Positions 1 through 10,884 of a stretch of DNA of 64,000 nucleotides are shown here, in pieces (the stretch's first letter is position 1; every line of letters starts with the position of its first letter). The notes beneath the pieces are model-generated. The model had not been told where the DNA came from. It did not search any database and saw nothing but the letters and a program-made list of their open reading frames with translations. A program made the translations under genes and the position numbers. The DNA is taken from contig JAODTK010000643.1 in the NCBI GenBank assembly GCA_026419785.1, positions 62,001-126,000 on the forward strand. The letters run 5' to 3'. The DNA is from Sclerodactyla briareus. Lineage: Eukaryota > Echinodermata > Holothuroidea > Dendrochirotida > Sclerodactylidae.

Positions 1-310
1 TCGGTCCTGCTGGGACTTTGCAAAGACCTACAGAAACCACACAAGTCATTCAGGCCCAGCAAATACGAAAAAGACACAGAACTATCGAATAACTTCTTGG
101 ACCTCAAGAAAGACGAAATCCGCTACCTTTGAAATGGTACATCTGAAAAGATCCAACACCCTTAAAAAGAGCAACCGGGCAATGTCATCTCTGCCTGGAA
201 GAAAAACTGCCATATCACCTACAAGGGCAAAATCATCAACCGACGCTCCTAGCTAATCTCAAATGCCGCCATAGAAGAACCAACTCCAAAACCACCAGAC
301 CGTAGCATAA
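1..310 (+). pseudogene. Penelope-like/GIY-YIG-type retroelement C-terminal fragment
   Basis: Two forward frames carry a pattern known from the C-terminal ends of GIY-YIG-bearing retroelement proteins. One frame has 'HKSFRPSKYEKDTELSNN' followed by 'LDLKKDEI', like the family pattern of a basic HKxSF segment, then T-x-LS, then an L-K stretch. A second frame, starting near base 118, has 'LPLKWYI', then 'CHLCLEEKL', then 'LKCRHRRTNSK', like the family's CNLCL-EK and KCRH blocks. The frame changes near 115, and a stop lies between the first and second blocks of the second frame, so the copy is dead. The reverse transcriptase part would lie before base 1. Assignment is from remembered family pattern only. 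Confidence 0.5.
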
Positions 311-869
311 CAAGGTGACTGACTGTGACGAGACGTGAGGAATCTGGTTCGGTTTGCCTGATGATTGCACACAATATACACCCACGTGAAACAACTGGTA
401 GCAACTATAGACCGATTTAACACTATGTTGTAGCCAACTTAGCTTTGTATGGATATATAATATATATATATATATATTATATATATATATATATATATAT
501 TAGATGAATTGTGAAATTACATCCAAAAATTGGGGTCTCCAAATTAAGAGAGTGAGCTCATTAGGGTTTGCCTCACCCTAACGTGTTATGTTATTTCTTT
601 CGTAAGTGATGGGGATCCCATGATGCCTAGACAAAACAGCACTGAGATCAATAACGCTCCTGAAGGTTAGTTACCAGTGAATTACTGTAAGCCATCTATC
701 TGTCTCTCTTCCTATCTATTCATTCAACCTATCTATATATCCCTCTATGCATGTATCCATCTACTCTGTCCATCCATCCATCCACATCACATCGAATCCA
801 TACATTTTATTCCTTGACGAAATCAGGGGAATCTATGCAGTCATGACAGTGTGTGTGTGACGCCTAGTC
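311..869. other. Intergenic, simple repeats only
   Basis: No gene is seen. The interval holds an (AT)n tract at about 455-500 and a CTAT/ATCC-rich stretch at about 695-785. Confidence 0.6.
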
Positions 870-1680
870 TTGTTAAACGATAACTCAACCCCACTTGGAT
901 GGATCAAGTTCATATTTGGTATATGGATCCCATGATGAGTACATGATCCCTATCGTTTTTGGGTCAGGTCAAAGTCAAGAGAGGTAAAAGACTGAAAAAG
1001 TTGGTAGCATGATAAGTCCAGAATGCTGGTCCGATACGTTAAAGACTCGGGCATGCAGCTTTATTATGCGAGTACCGGAACCGTATTGTTTATGGTGTCA
1101 TTTGGGGGTCAGATTCTGGAAAAATTTGGGGAATTGTGAAAAATTGATAATTTGGCAAATTTTAGCTCGTTAACACGATAACTCAACCCCACTTGGATGG
1201 ATCAAGTTCATACTGATTATGGGTTCCCCATAATGAGTACATGATCTCTATCGTTTTGGGGACAGTCAAAGGTCATCTGAGGTCAAGAGAGGTCAAAGTC
1301 TGAAAATCTTGTTAACACGATAAGTTCAGAATGCCTAGTCCCATCGGGTTCAAGCTCGGTATGCAGCTTTCTTATGAGGGGGGGAAGTGGGTCGGGGGGA
1401 AGTACCGGAACCTGTATTGTTTATGGTGTCATTTGGGGGTCAGATTTTGGAAAAAAATTGGGAAATTGTGAAAAATTGATGATTTTGGCAAATTTTAGCT
1501 CGTTAACACGATAACTCAACCCCACTTGGATGGATCAAGTTCATACTTGATATAGGGGTTCCCCATAATGAGTACATGATCTCTATCGTTTTGGGGACAG
1601 TCAAAGTGCCACTGAGGGTCAAGAGAGGTCAAAGTCTGAAAATCCTGAAATTCAGTGTGTAGCTTCCTTATCAAGAGTAT
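870..1680 (+). repeat. Three tandem copies of a ~300-bp repeat with AGGTCA half-sites
   Basis: The segment 'cgataactcaaccccact' begins at 878, 1176 and 1509 (spacings 298 and 333). Each copy continues with 'gatggatcaagttcata', a 'ccataatgagtacatgat' box, 'tatcgtttt', a run of AGGTCA-like half-sites and 'aaagtctgaaaat'. In the middle copy three exact AGGTCA half-sites stand at 1270, 1280 and 1290, that is, with 4-base spacers. No coding capacity is seen. The same family recurs near 4.6, 5.6, 6.2-6.9, 10.9-11.4 and 13.4-14.0 kb. Confidence 0.85.
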
Positions 1681-1824
1681 AGGATCCCTATTGGTTGGTT
1701 GGAATAAATGGGAAATTTTTCAGATGTTATGTTGCCCATAATGATCTGGTGCAATCACCCATTTGTTCTTGTGTCTAGCTATAGGGTATCAGAAAGAGTC
1801 AAGGAATCACTAAGCCTTCTGGCT

Positions 1825-2290
1825 TTCTACATTGAAACTTCCCAAGCAGTGTGCAGAAGCTGCTAGGAACAGTAGCTGGATTCTCGGCTTGATGGAACGT
1901 CTTGACAAAGACATCGTTGGCAGGCTATTTAAGCAGTTGGTAAGACCCCACCTGGAGTATTCTATGCAAGTGTGGAATTCTTATTTTGTGGAAAAATAGC
2001 TGCTCATTGAGAATGTTCAAAGAATGATTCACTATCTGCGATTTATTGCCGTGTGAGGAAAGATTAAGGTGACTTGACTTGTTCACAGGAGCTCAGGCGA
2101 ATCAGGGTAAATTTCGTTTCAGGTTCTCAAAATCGCCAATGTTTTTTTTTTACTACTTATCCATTGGACATTGGAAGTTTCTTCTCTCCCCAAAGAGTGA
2201 TGAATGAGTGGAATAGCCTCCCTGCTGAAGTTGTTGGTCTAGGAGTGTTAATGTCTTCATAAACAGTCTAGACCTTTGGGAGATCTGTTG
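1825..2290 (+). pseudogene. LINE (CR1/Jockey-like) reverse transcriptase C-terminal remnant
   Basis: The forward frame at 1828-2000 reads 'KQCAEAARNSSWILGLMER', then 'DKDIVGRLFKQLVRPHLEY' and 'QVWNSYF', the signature that follows the reverse transcriptase core in many non-LTR elements ('LVRPHLEY..QVW'). It continues through 'LLIENVQRMIH' and, in the ORF at 2074-2262, ends with 'VMNEWNSLPAEVV', the usual 'WNSLP-x-VV' C-terminal motif. Stops at 'VEK*' and in the 2040-2070 region break the frame. This is a 5'-truncated, dead copy; endonuclease and polymerase domains are absent. Confidence 0.85.
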
Positions 2291-2365
2291 TTCTTCTTGG
2301 GTTCTTGTGGTTTCAGGGTCATTCATTAGGACTTCCTAGTTCCTTCCTGACCCACCAAACTGAAC

Positions 2366-2410
2366 TATCCATCCATCCATCCATCCATCCATCAATCTAT
2401 CCATCCATTC
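2366..2410. repeat. (ATCC)n microsatellite
   Basis: About nine nearly perfect tetranucleotide units are visible. The only overlapping ORF, on the minus strand, is a translation of this tract and is not a gene. Confidence 0.9.
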
Positions 2411-2789
2411 ATAGTGACTCCATACATACATGTTTATAAAAGGTAAGGACAATGTTAGGTCTGAAATCAGAAAGGGCCAGTGTGAAATGTTATCATTAAC
2501 TGAATCTGTAGTAATACCATACATGCATGAACTGAAAGATGTTGAAAACAAAAATTAGTATGATCTGGAAAGGTCCTGGGGGCAGGTGTGGTTATGTAGG
2601 GAGCTGCTTTCTTCTCTTCCATTTGGAAGTTATTTGTTCAATTCAATGATTAACGATTGGTCTACTTCACTCCTCAACCTATCCCATACTTAGACCTTTC
2701 CCCCCCCCCCCTCCTTTTAGCCTACTAGTCTGTAAGTTTGTAGGCAAAAAAATCAGGTTTTTGAGATTCCAAGATTTGAGGTCCAGATC

Positions 2790-4090
2790 ATCTAGGGATC
2801 ACCCCAGCCGAAATGGTCATTTTGATGGCTATATGAACAAAATACTCCTCTTTTGTCTGGTTGAATTAGATGGACCTACAGTAATAGTTAGTATAATCCT
2901 GACCAATGCTACATAAGGGGTGCTCATGAACATGAAATCAAAGGTCATGTAGGGGTCAATTTCAGCCAGTTTGTTCGAACGGTCAAGCAGGGGTCTTAGA
3001 GAATAGATCAGATGGTTATGAAAGTTAGTCAGTACTATCTTCGACTAATGGATGGTACATATGGGGAGTGCATGAAAATTTGAGGTCGGAGGTCATCTAG
3101 GAGTCTGCCCATTCTGCCCATTGTGTTTGAACAGTCCAGCAGCTTCTACTCCCACAGAAACAGTTGGGATGATCATATAAGTTCATTTGTGGTATGATTG
3201 ACCAATGGTACATATGGGGAGTTCATGGTTAAGGTAATTTAAGGCTCAATTTTGGCTGTTTTGTCTGAACCGTCAAGTGGCTTCTGCTCCCATAGTATAG
3301 ATACGATGGTTATGGAAGCTGGCCGGTATTATCATTGACTAACAATACATATAGGGTAATCTAGGGATCGCTTTTGGCCATTTCGTTCATACAGTCAAGT
3401 GGCATTTATCCCTTTAGAATAGATCAGATAAATGTGAGAGCTGGTCAGTATTATCATTGAATGATGGTTAATATGGGATGGGCAGAAAGAATCAGAAAAG
3501 GTAAACATGGGGGGGGTAAGGGGGTAATATAGGGGTCACTTTCTGCCATTTCATTCGAGCAGTCAAGTTGCATTTATTTCTTTATAATAGGTCAGATGAA
3601 TATGAGAGTTGGTCAGCATTATCCTTGACCAATGGTATATATGGGGTATTCGGAAATGTATGCATATGGGGTAATCTGGGTGTCACTTTTGGTCATTTCG
3701 TTTGAACAGTCAAGTGGCATTTGTTCCTTTGGAATAGGTCAGATGAATATGAGAGTTGGTCAGCATTATCATTGACCAATTATATATATGGGGTGTTCAG
3801 AAATGTATACATATGGGGTAATCTAGGGGTCACTTTCGGCCATTTCTTACGAACAGTCAAGTGGCATTCCTTTGGAATAGGTCAGTGTAATATGAGAGTT
3901 GGTCAGCATTATCATTGACCAATTATATATATGGGGTGTTCAGAAATGTATACATATGAGGTAATCTAGGGTTCACTTTTTGCCATTTCGTTCGAACAGT
4001 CAAGTGGCATTCCTTTGGAATAGGTCAGATGAATATGAGAGTTGGTCAGCATTATCATTGACCAATTATATATATGGGGTGTTCAGAAAT
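2790..4090 (+). repeat. Minisatellite, unit 122-167 bp, about 8-9 copies
   Basis: The marker 'gaacagtcaagtggcat' and its variants start at 2977, 3129, 3267, 3389, 3556, 3703, 3851 and 3994. Between markers each unit has 'ggaataggtcagatgaata', 'gagagttggtcagcattatc', 'attgaccaat', a 'tatatatatggggtgttca' box and 'ggggtaatctaggggtcact'. Units become more alike toward the 3' end, where the last three are nearly identical, as expected if expansion is recent there. It spans several ORFs, none of which matches a known protein. Confidence 0.9.
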
Positions 4091-4980
4091 TGGAGTTCAA
4101 ATGTCATCCATGGGGCAATGTGGTAGTAGTCATTACACCAATAAATTGCTGCATTTCTCATATATAACTCATTCGGACTTAAGTTACTCAAATGTTCGAG
4201 ACACCTCATGGAATCATGTTACATTGACAGTGACCTTCACATCACATTGGCCACGGACTGATAGGTGAGCTACTGTGCCATTTGGAAACCTTGTTTTAGA
4301 GTGGTTTAGGATTTACTTTACAAAGTCAAATGTAGAAATATGTTTAGTCAAAGGGTCATTCTCGGTGGGTCAAGTGTCCTTTCTTCTATAGCTTGATGGA
4401 TGATTCATGATATGTGATCATTGAACCCTGTCATTATACTGTCACGTATACTATTTTCCTTGCACAGATGAAGTTCTAATTTCAGTGAAGGTGGAAGTAG
4501 AGGATTCATGATGGACACCATAGAGGTTGACAACATTCAGGGGGATTCGTGTGAGGTGGTAACAGCAATGGGGTAACTCAAACGCATCAATCATCCTCCA
4601 CCCATCCATTCATCGGAACTCAAAGTGACTCTATACTATGTTTTGAGGTCAGGTCAAAGGACATCTGATGTCACCAGAGGTCAGGGAGTCTGAAATCTTG
4701 TGAAATGATGAGACGAGAACTGTTGATCTGATTAAGTAAGAGTTAGTGTGTAGCCCTGCTCAGGGTAGAGTCGTGCAATAATCCTATTGTTTATAGTTCA
4801 GTAGAGGTCCTTTTTGGAGAAGAAAAAAACGAATTTTGTAAAAGTATTGATATTTGGCAAATCAACATGCTAACTTGACTCATTTGATGGATGAAGCTCA
4901 TTACTGGTATGAGCTGTGTGTCCGCCACTATGGGAAGTGCGTACACATAGGTGAGTGTAGGGCCATTACGAAAAATAAAC
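4091..4980. other. Intergenic, one degenerate ~300-bp repeat copy
   Basis: No gene recognised. Around 4640-4720 lies a decayed copy of the AGGTCA repeat family, with half-sites at 4646, 4651, 4658 (AGGACA), 4668 (ATGTCA) and 4678. Confidence 0.55.
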
Positions 4981-5570
4981 GTGTGGAACCTGTGGCAGAG
5001 AGAAACACACGTGTTTACCAGGACAAGTGTGAAAAAATTCAAAGACATTATAGAGCCAAGAATGTGTCCCAAACACTGGATGTTGGAACACCTTTTCTGT
5101 GTCAACTGTGTTTTTACCACAGGTTTTCCCACATTGACCGTCGTGACACGTGTATCAAAACCTGAGGAAACACGGGGCAAACCTGTGTTTGGGAGAAACA
5201 TGGCAATACATGGCAATGTGTGTCAACCTGTGTCATAAACCTGTGGTGACCTGTGGTTCATTAATTAATGCATATTTGGGATAATTGATTTGATCAAAGA
5301 GCATCAATTTTTACCCAGTGGATGTGAGCACTGCAAAGATTTTCCACAGGTTTGCTCCATGTAGTGTGTAGCAATGACACAGTTTTGCCTTGCCACTTTA
5401 GACCACAGGTTTGTCACACCAAAAACCTGGTTCATCTGGCAATACCATGTTTCCCCGGTTGGAAGGGGCAAACTGTGGCAATGTGGGGCATAACCAAACC
5501 TGTGGCAATGTCATCTAGTTTACCTGGGAGAATGGTGTTTTTGGACCAAATTGCCACACGTTTTTGTAGG
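4980..5570. repeat. Block rich in AAACCTGTGG / CCACAGGTTT
   Basis: About ten copies of 'aacctgtg' or its reverse complement 'cacaggtt' occur in 600 bases, on both strands, near 4986, 5119, 5180, 5223, 5237, 5250, 5344, 5402 and 5496, often beside 'ggcaatgtg' or 'ggcaaac'. The overlapping ORFs at 4791-5612 show no known domain and are probably chance readings of this biased sequence. Confidence 0.6.
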
Positions 5571-5815
5571 GGGGTCAGGTTCAAAGGTCATAATGAGGTC
5601 ACGAGAGGTTAAAGTGTAAAAATACTTGTAAACATGTTCAGAATGCTCTTTCCTAGTTTAATGGCGAAGTCCAGCCACATTAATACTCTTTGGTGTTATT
5701 ATGTTGAAGAGACTAAAAAATCATTCAAAGATCAATTTGTTCCAAGGTTTATAGCAGGTTTCAGTTGGGAGATATGCTTCTCAAATGTCATAGTCTATTG
5801 GTGATCATTTGGTAC

Positions 5816-6018
5816 AATTTACCCTGAGAAACTCGTGTATATGCATGTGCAGATTGTTCATACACCATGCATGACGGGCAAACGTGGTGACACCATCAAT
5901 GTCCTTTGACATGATACGGTGATTCTGAACATTTGTAGAGCCCCCCTCTATGCACCGTCCCAATGAATGTTGCAATATTTGTTGCAAAATTGCCACAACT
6001 TTATTTTAGCAGGGTAAA
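5816..6018. mobile_element. Possible short inverted-repeat (MITE-like) element
   Basis: 'aatttaccctgagaaa' at 5816 is nearly the reverse complement of 'tttagcagggtaaatt' ending at 6018 (14 of 16 bases). No clear target-site duplication is visible, so this may be chance. Confidence 0.3.
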
Positions 6019-6239
6019 TTAATGATCTTTAAAAAATTTGTAACTTATCACCGAACCATGCATGTACATTGATGAAACCAAAGTTTGATTGCATGATTTC
6101 CAATGCCCAATCTTATGACATTCAAATATTTTGGCTGGACTTGCCCTTCAATTTGGCGTAAAGCTTCCGTGTGGGGGGGGGGGAGAACAGAACTGTTTAG
6201 TGCTCTGGTGTGCTCAAGGGGAATTTAAAAAGTTGTATT

Positions 6240-6980
6240 GACATTTTGGCCAACTCCTGCTTGTTAACACAATGACATGATCCAACCTTGATGGATGAGC
6301 TCATCCCTCATGAGAACCCGAAGGTTCAAAGTCCGAAATTTGTAACAAGTTGAAATTTCTTTGTTATGAATGATCTGAAATGTTTGTGTCTTATGGGCAG
6401 TACATGAACGCAGTTGTTTTCAGTGTCATTAGATGGGGGGGGGGGTCTATTTGCTTGGAGATATCATTCTTGTGGAACTCATGTTTTGGGGGGCCAATTT
6501 CATTTCGTAAATGGAGTACTTACTCCGACTAGGACTTGATGATCAAGCTCCTTGTATTAGTTCCTCATGATGTGTACATGAGTCCTATTGTTTTTGGAGG
6601 GGAGTTATAGTTATTTGAGGTCAACCAAGGGCAAAGTCTGAAAAATCCATGTAAAGTCCTGTGGTCTGATCGAGTTGGATTTTGGTGTGTAGCTACCTTA
6701 TCGAGAGTACAGGGACCCAATTGTTTTTTGGTGGTATACAGTGGGTAATCCACGGTCTCTTATCATAACTAATGAATTTTTGTGAAATTTATATTTTAGC
6801 AATTTCAGCTTGTGAACAGGTTTCCTCCTCCACCCCACCTAGATGGAGAAGCTCGACTTGATAGGTGTTTTTCCCACTATGGTACATGACCCTATTGTTT
6901 TGCATTATATTGCGGTCACAGAGGTAAGTTGGAAAATTCTTGTGAACACGATTGTCCAGATCTTGGCAGTCAAGTCCACA
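6240..6980 (+). repeat. Degenerate ~300-bp AGGTCA-family copies
   Basis: Successive blocks near 6245, 6480 and 6800 repeat the order 'cttgttaacacaatga', 'gatggatgagctcat', 'gtacatgagtcctattg', 'gaggtcaaccaagggcaaag' and 'gtgtagctaccttat', matching the copies at 0.9-1.7 kb with many changes. No gene. Confidence 0.65.
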
Positions 6981-7215
6981 TTTAATCCGTAGGTTTTTAG
7001 TATAGGATTCTATTTTTCTGTAGAAATGGTTTAATCTTTGTGTCGAAATGGACACTTTGTGAGGAATGGTCACATTTTGGCCATAAGGATGGTACAATTT
7101 TCATTTGTCTTTTTGTCTGGATATGCATGTTTCAGGACTGAGTCCAGGATGGTTGGACCGCAGTTTCTATTACATATCCCCCCTATCTTACTAGATGTTT
7201 CCCTCTTATTGACAG

Positions 7216-8718
7216 ATTATATTGACCCTCCCAGTAGCGATGGTGGATACGAATCCAGGAGAGGACATCACTCCATGAGAATTTACACAACCTCAGAAAG
7301 TGCACACGGAGTTAAGAAGCATGATGGGGACAGTTCCACATACACCTCGAACAGGCATGAGAGAGTACATGCAGACAAAAGAACCTTCAAGTGTAAACAT
7401 TGTGACAGTGCCTTCGATTGCCCTTCATCGCTAACAAATCAAGAGAGGGTGCACACAGGTGAACGCGTATCTTGGTGAGCATTGTGAGAAAGCTTTCAAA
7501 AGTTCCAGCAACTTGATGAGGCATAAGAAGAACGTACATAAAATTGAGAAAACTTACAAGTGCGAGCACTGTGAGAGTGCTTTCGAATGCCCTTCTTCGT
7601 TGAGGATTCATGAGAGGGCGCATACAGATGAAAAACATTATCGTTGTAAGCAGTGCGAGAAAACATTCATGTGCCCCAGCCACTTGATAAGGCATGAGAA
7701 AACATGCATAACTTTGAGAGATCTTCCCAGTGTAAGTATTGCGACAAAGTATTCAGAGGCCCAGCTACGTTATTGGTTCATGAGATGGTGCACACAGGCG
7801 AGAGACCTTACCAGTGTAAGCATTGTGATAAAACATTCAAACAAGTGGGAGGTCTGAGAAGTCAGAGAGAGAATACATACAGGTGAAAGACCCTTCCAAT
7901 GCCAGCATTGCGGGAAGGCATTCCACACTTCTGCGAACTTGAGACACCATGAGAAAACACATACAGGTGAGAAACCACATCAGTGTCAGTATTGTGAGAA
8001 ATCATTCATACATGCTTGGGTCCTGCGCAGACATACACGCATACATACAGGCGAGAGACCTTACCAGTGTGAGCAATGTGGGAGGACATTCAATTGTAGT
8101 AGTCACCTGCGGGGGGGCATGAGAAGAAGGTACATAGAGGTGGAGGTGTGAACACTGTGGGAGACCATCAAAGGTGCGGGATATCGTTAAAGCACAAGAA
8201 GATCATCTGTGTGAGAAACCTTATCTGTGTAATTGGGTTTGTGGGAAGGCTGTTTAAAAATATTTCCATCAATGGAGGTGCACAAGAGAGTACATGAGGA
8301 TAAAAAGACCCTATCAGTGTAAGCTGTGTAAGAAAATGTTCAAACATTTGCTCGACTCTGAGAGACCACAGGAAAATACATACAGGTGATAGACTCTACC
8401 AACGTCGGCATTGCAACGACACATCCTAGAGCTCGCCTGGTCTGAGTGAGCATGTGAAAGCCGTCCATGGTCCAATGGGAAAACCTTACAGATGTAGGCT
8501 TTGTGAAAAAAAAACATTCGAGAGTACTTCGTACAGTGTAAGCTGTGTAAGAAAATGTTCAAACATTTGTCGACTCTGAGAGACCACAGGAAAATACATC
8601 AGGGTGAAGACTCTACCAACGTCGGCATTGCAACGACACATCCTAGAGCTCGCCTGGTCTGAGTGAGCATGTGAAAGCCGTCCATGGTCAATGGGAAAAC
8701 CTTACAGCTGTTGGCTTT

Positions 8719-8751
<33 letters not shown>

Positions 8752-8990
8752 CTGAAAAAAACAATTCAGAGTACTTCGTACTTGAGAAATCACCAGAAAA
8801 CACATTCAGGGGATAGGCGACAAAGTGCAGTATTGTGAGGATCGAGGCATTCACCTACCCAAATTCATTGAAAATCCATGAAGATCTCATACAGAGGAGA
8901 GACCTTATACATGCCAGCACTGTGACATTAAGCATGAAAATACTCTAGAGACTTATGAAAGCACTTGAGGCACGTACACGAGGGTGAGAG
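7216..8990 (+). CDS. C2H2 zinc-finger protein, finger exon (frame-disrupted)
   Basis: This is the exon of a C2H2 zinc-finger protein, probably a nuclear DNA-binding regulator. It follows a good acceptor, 'ccctcttattgacag' ending at 7215. About 15-16 finger units joined by HTGEKP-type linkers can be read across three frames. Clean fingers (C-x2-C-x12-H-x3-H) start with 'CEHCESAF' (~7562), 'CKYCDKVF' (~7733), 'CQHCGKAF' (~7901), 'CQYCEKSF' (~7985) and 'CEQCGRTF' (~8070). Others are broken: the first finger has Gln in place of its first His, the second has lost its first Cys, and a run of seven G at about 8111 shifts the frame inside 'LRGHEKKVH'. From 8230 on, stops and shifts increase. The target and subfamily cannot be told; no KRAB, BTB or SET domain is seen here. 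It could be a decayed gene or indel-damaged sequence. Confidence 0.8.
8315..8781 (+). repeat. 219-bp direct duplication inside the zinc-finger exon
   Basis: 8315-8533 is repeated from 8534, beginning 'cagtgtaagctgtgtaagaa'. The copies differ by a few single-base indels and by a 32-T run (8720-8751) present only in the second copy, between 'ggctttg' and 'ctgaaaaaa'. The unit holds about two and a half fingers. Confidence 0.9.
8720..8751. repeat. Poly-T tract, 32 bases
   Basis: An uninterrupted T run interrupts a zinc-finger coding unit; the first duplicate lacks it. It may be an assembly insert or a poly(T) insertion. Confidence 0.95.
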
Positions 8991-9975
8991 GGGATACAGT
9001 TCGCCGGGCAGCACTCACTGTGAAGAACAAGGTACAACATAAGATTTAGAGAAAAGTGAAGAGTTGAAGAATTGCTAGACCACACAGGCGCAACCACCTA
9101 ATGAAAGTTGGGGGAGGGGTCAAAAGCAAACTGGGCGAGTACAAACCGGTAATGATATATGTTCTGTATTGAGACCCTCATAGAGTTGGGGTTGATCATG
9201 ACCCCGTGGAATCTTGGACTATACCACCAAGTGTCGGTATTATTAGGCTACTAAATTTTGCGAGTACACGAGAGGACATGGCGATGGTGAACATGGAGAT
9301 ACTAACGATGGCATCGGACCACCTATTTTGTGCGCTGTTTGAAGCCCACAAGTTCAGATTGATGATGTGCGATATTGTGGGTAGCATCGCGCAACATTCA
9401 GTTTGTTCACTCTCTATCAGTGATTTTTCTCCTAACGCATATGCCCTGATGCATACCTTATTGAATGTCATAGTGCAAGATTCTGGAACATCTTAAGTGA
9501 ATGTTATCCTGCTTAGTCAGTCGATTGATTACGAAGGCAAAGAAAAAACAACAAATAAACAATTCAAAAATACAAATCGATTGCGTTTGGCAGAAGAAGA
9601 AGAAGAAAAAATCTAGGCGTGAAGGATACCGCACTGATGAACTAGAGCCTCAGCTAATTAATGTGAAGCTCGAACTAGAGGGGTGTGTTTTTTTGTAACG
9701 GAAACATCTTTAATATTCTGACAAAATGGGAATCATGTCGCCTAAAATCCCTAATTCACATTCCTATAACACTACTGTAGGAGGGCGGCTGTTAGGGGCA
9801 TAACAAATCGCTTCCACATTCACTTCTGGTCTGCTCGTACAGCATGTCCGGTGTGGGGGGCGGGGGCTTGGAGATAATTAAGGAAAAATGGTGTAAATCT
9901 CTTGCACCGTAGGAGACGAAAAGATGTGGTGTAGTGTGTGTCAGACTTCCAAACAACTCCCATTTAATTTTGTCA
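8991..9975. other. Downstream flank of the zinc-finger exon
   Basis: No domain is recognised. A 96-residue ORF at 9206-9496 (+) has an equally long antisense ORF and no known motif. The region could be 3' UTR. Confidence 0.4.
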
Positions 9976-9979
9976 ATAG

Positions 9980-10715
9980 AATCATGTATTTTGTGTTGGC
10001 TTTGTATGCCTATAATCAGGATATTTTTATATTAATGACGGTTGCCGCTCATATTGTGCGAGAATCGTTCTGTCTCAATAGGTGAGAAGGCTACTTCGTT
10101 CAGAGTCATTGATAAAAAAAAAGAACTGGAGTCTCATATAGGTGTTATAGTAGACCCATAACTCAGCAAGTAATAGAATAATGTAGTTTTGGCTTGTCTT
10201 TGTACTGCCTCATGTTATCATGATATTTTTTTTATTACTAGCTGTTTGCAGCTCATGTTAGTGTGAAGAATCGGTCTGTCTCAATAGGTGGGTGCACTAT
10301 CGTTTCATGATTCATTGATGAAAAAAAAAACTGAAAGAAAAAACGACCGGGAGATCCTCATACTAGTATGTATAGATTACCATATACTTGATTGTAATAG
10401 AATCTGTAGTTTGTGTTGTCTTTGTAATAATGCCCATTTGATCTTTGATATCTTTGTAGTTGCAGCTCATAGTTAGTGTGAGAATCGGTTCGGTTCTCAA
10501 TAGGTGGGATTGCTACTTCGTTCAGAGTCATTGATGAAAAAACAAAAAAAAATGAAGAAAAAAAACGAACGGGAGATCCTCATACTAGGTAATGTATAGA
10601 TTATACCATAACATATGATTGTAATAGAATCATGTAGTTTGTCGTTGTTGTGTAATGCCCATTGCTCTGATATCTTTGTAGTTCGCTTTATAGGTCGTGT
10701 GAGAATCGCTTGGAA
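9980..10715 (+). repeat. ~210-bp tandem repeat, about 3.5 copies
   Basis: Units begin near 10047, 10251, 10465 and 10685 (spacings 204, 214, 220). Each has 'gtgagaatcggt', 'ctcaataggtg', 'attcattgatgaaaaaa', 'gggagatcctcatacta', 'gtatagatta', 'gattgtaatagaatc' and 'gtagtttgtgttgtctttg'. The A-rich part varies most in length. No gene lies here. Confidence 0.85.
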
Positions 10716-10884
10716 GAAGAAATGGTATGTGTGTGTTACAGGTATATTCGGAGGTTGCGCCAATTATGTGCAGCGGTTGTGCCCTTGCATGAGGTGAAGA
10801 GAGTCATGCTGCCTACTCAACATCATAATAGTTTGAGGCTAGAAGAGTTTGTTGGATATTTTTGGCCATTTAGTCTTGTTATAG

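Noticed and set aside
9980..10715. CRISPR-like array
   Set aside because: Units are ~210 bp with no short conserved repeat and unique spacers, and the DNA is eukaryotic.
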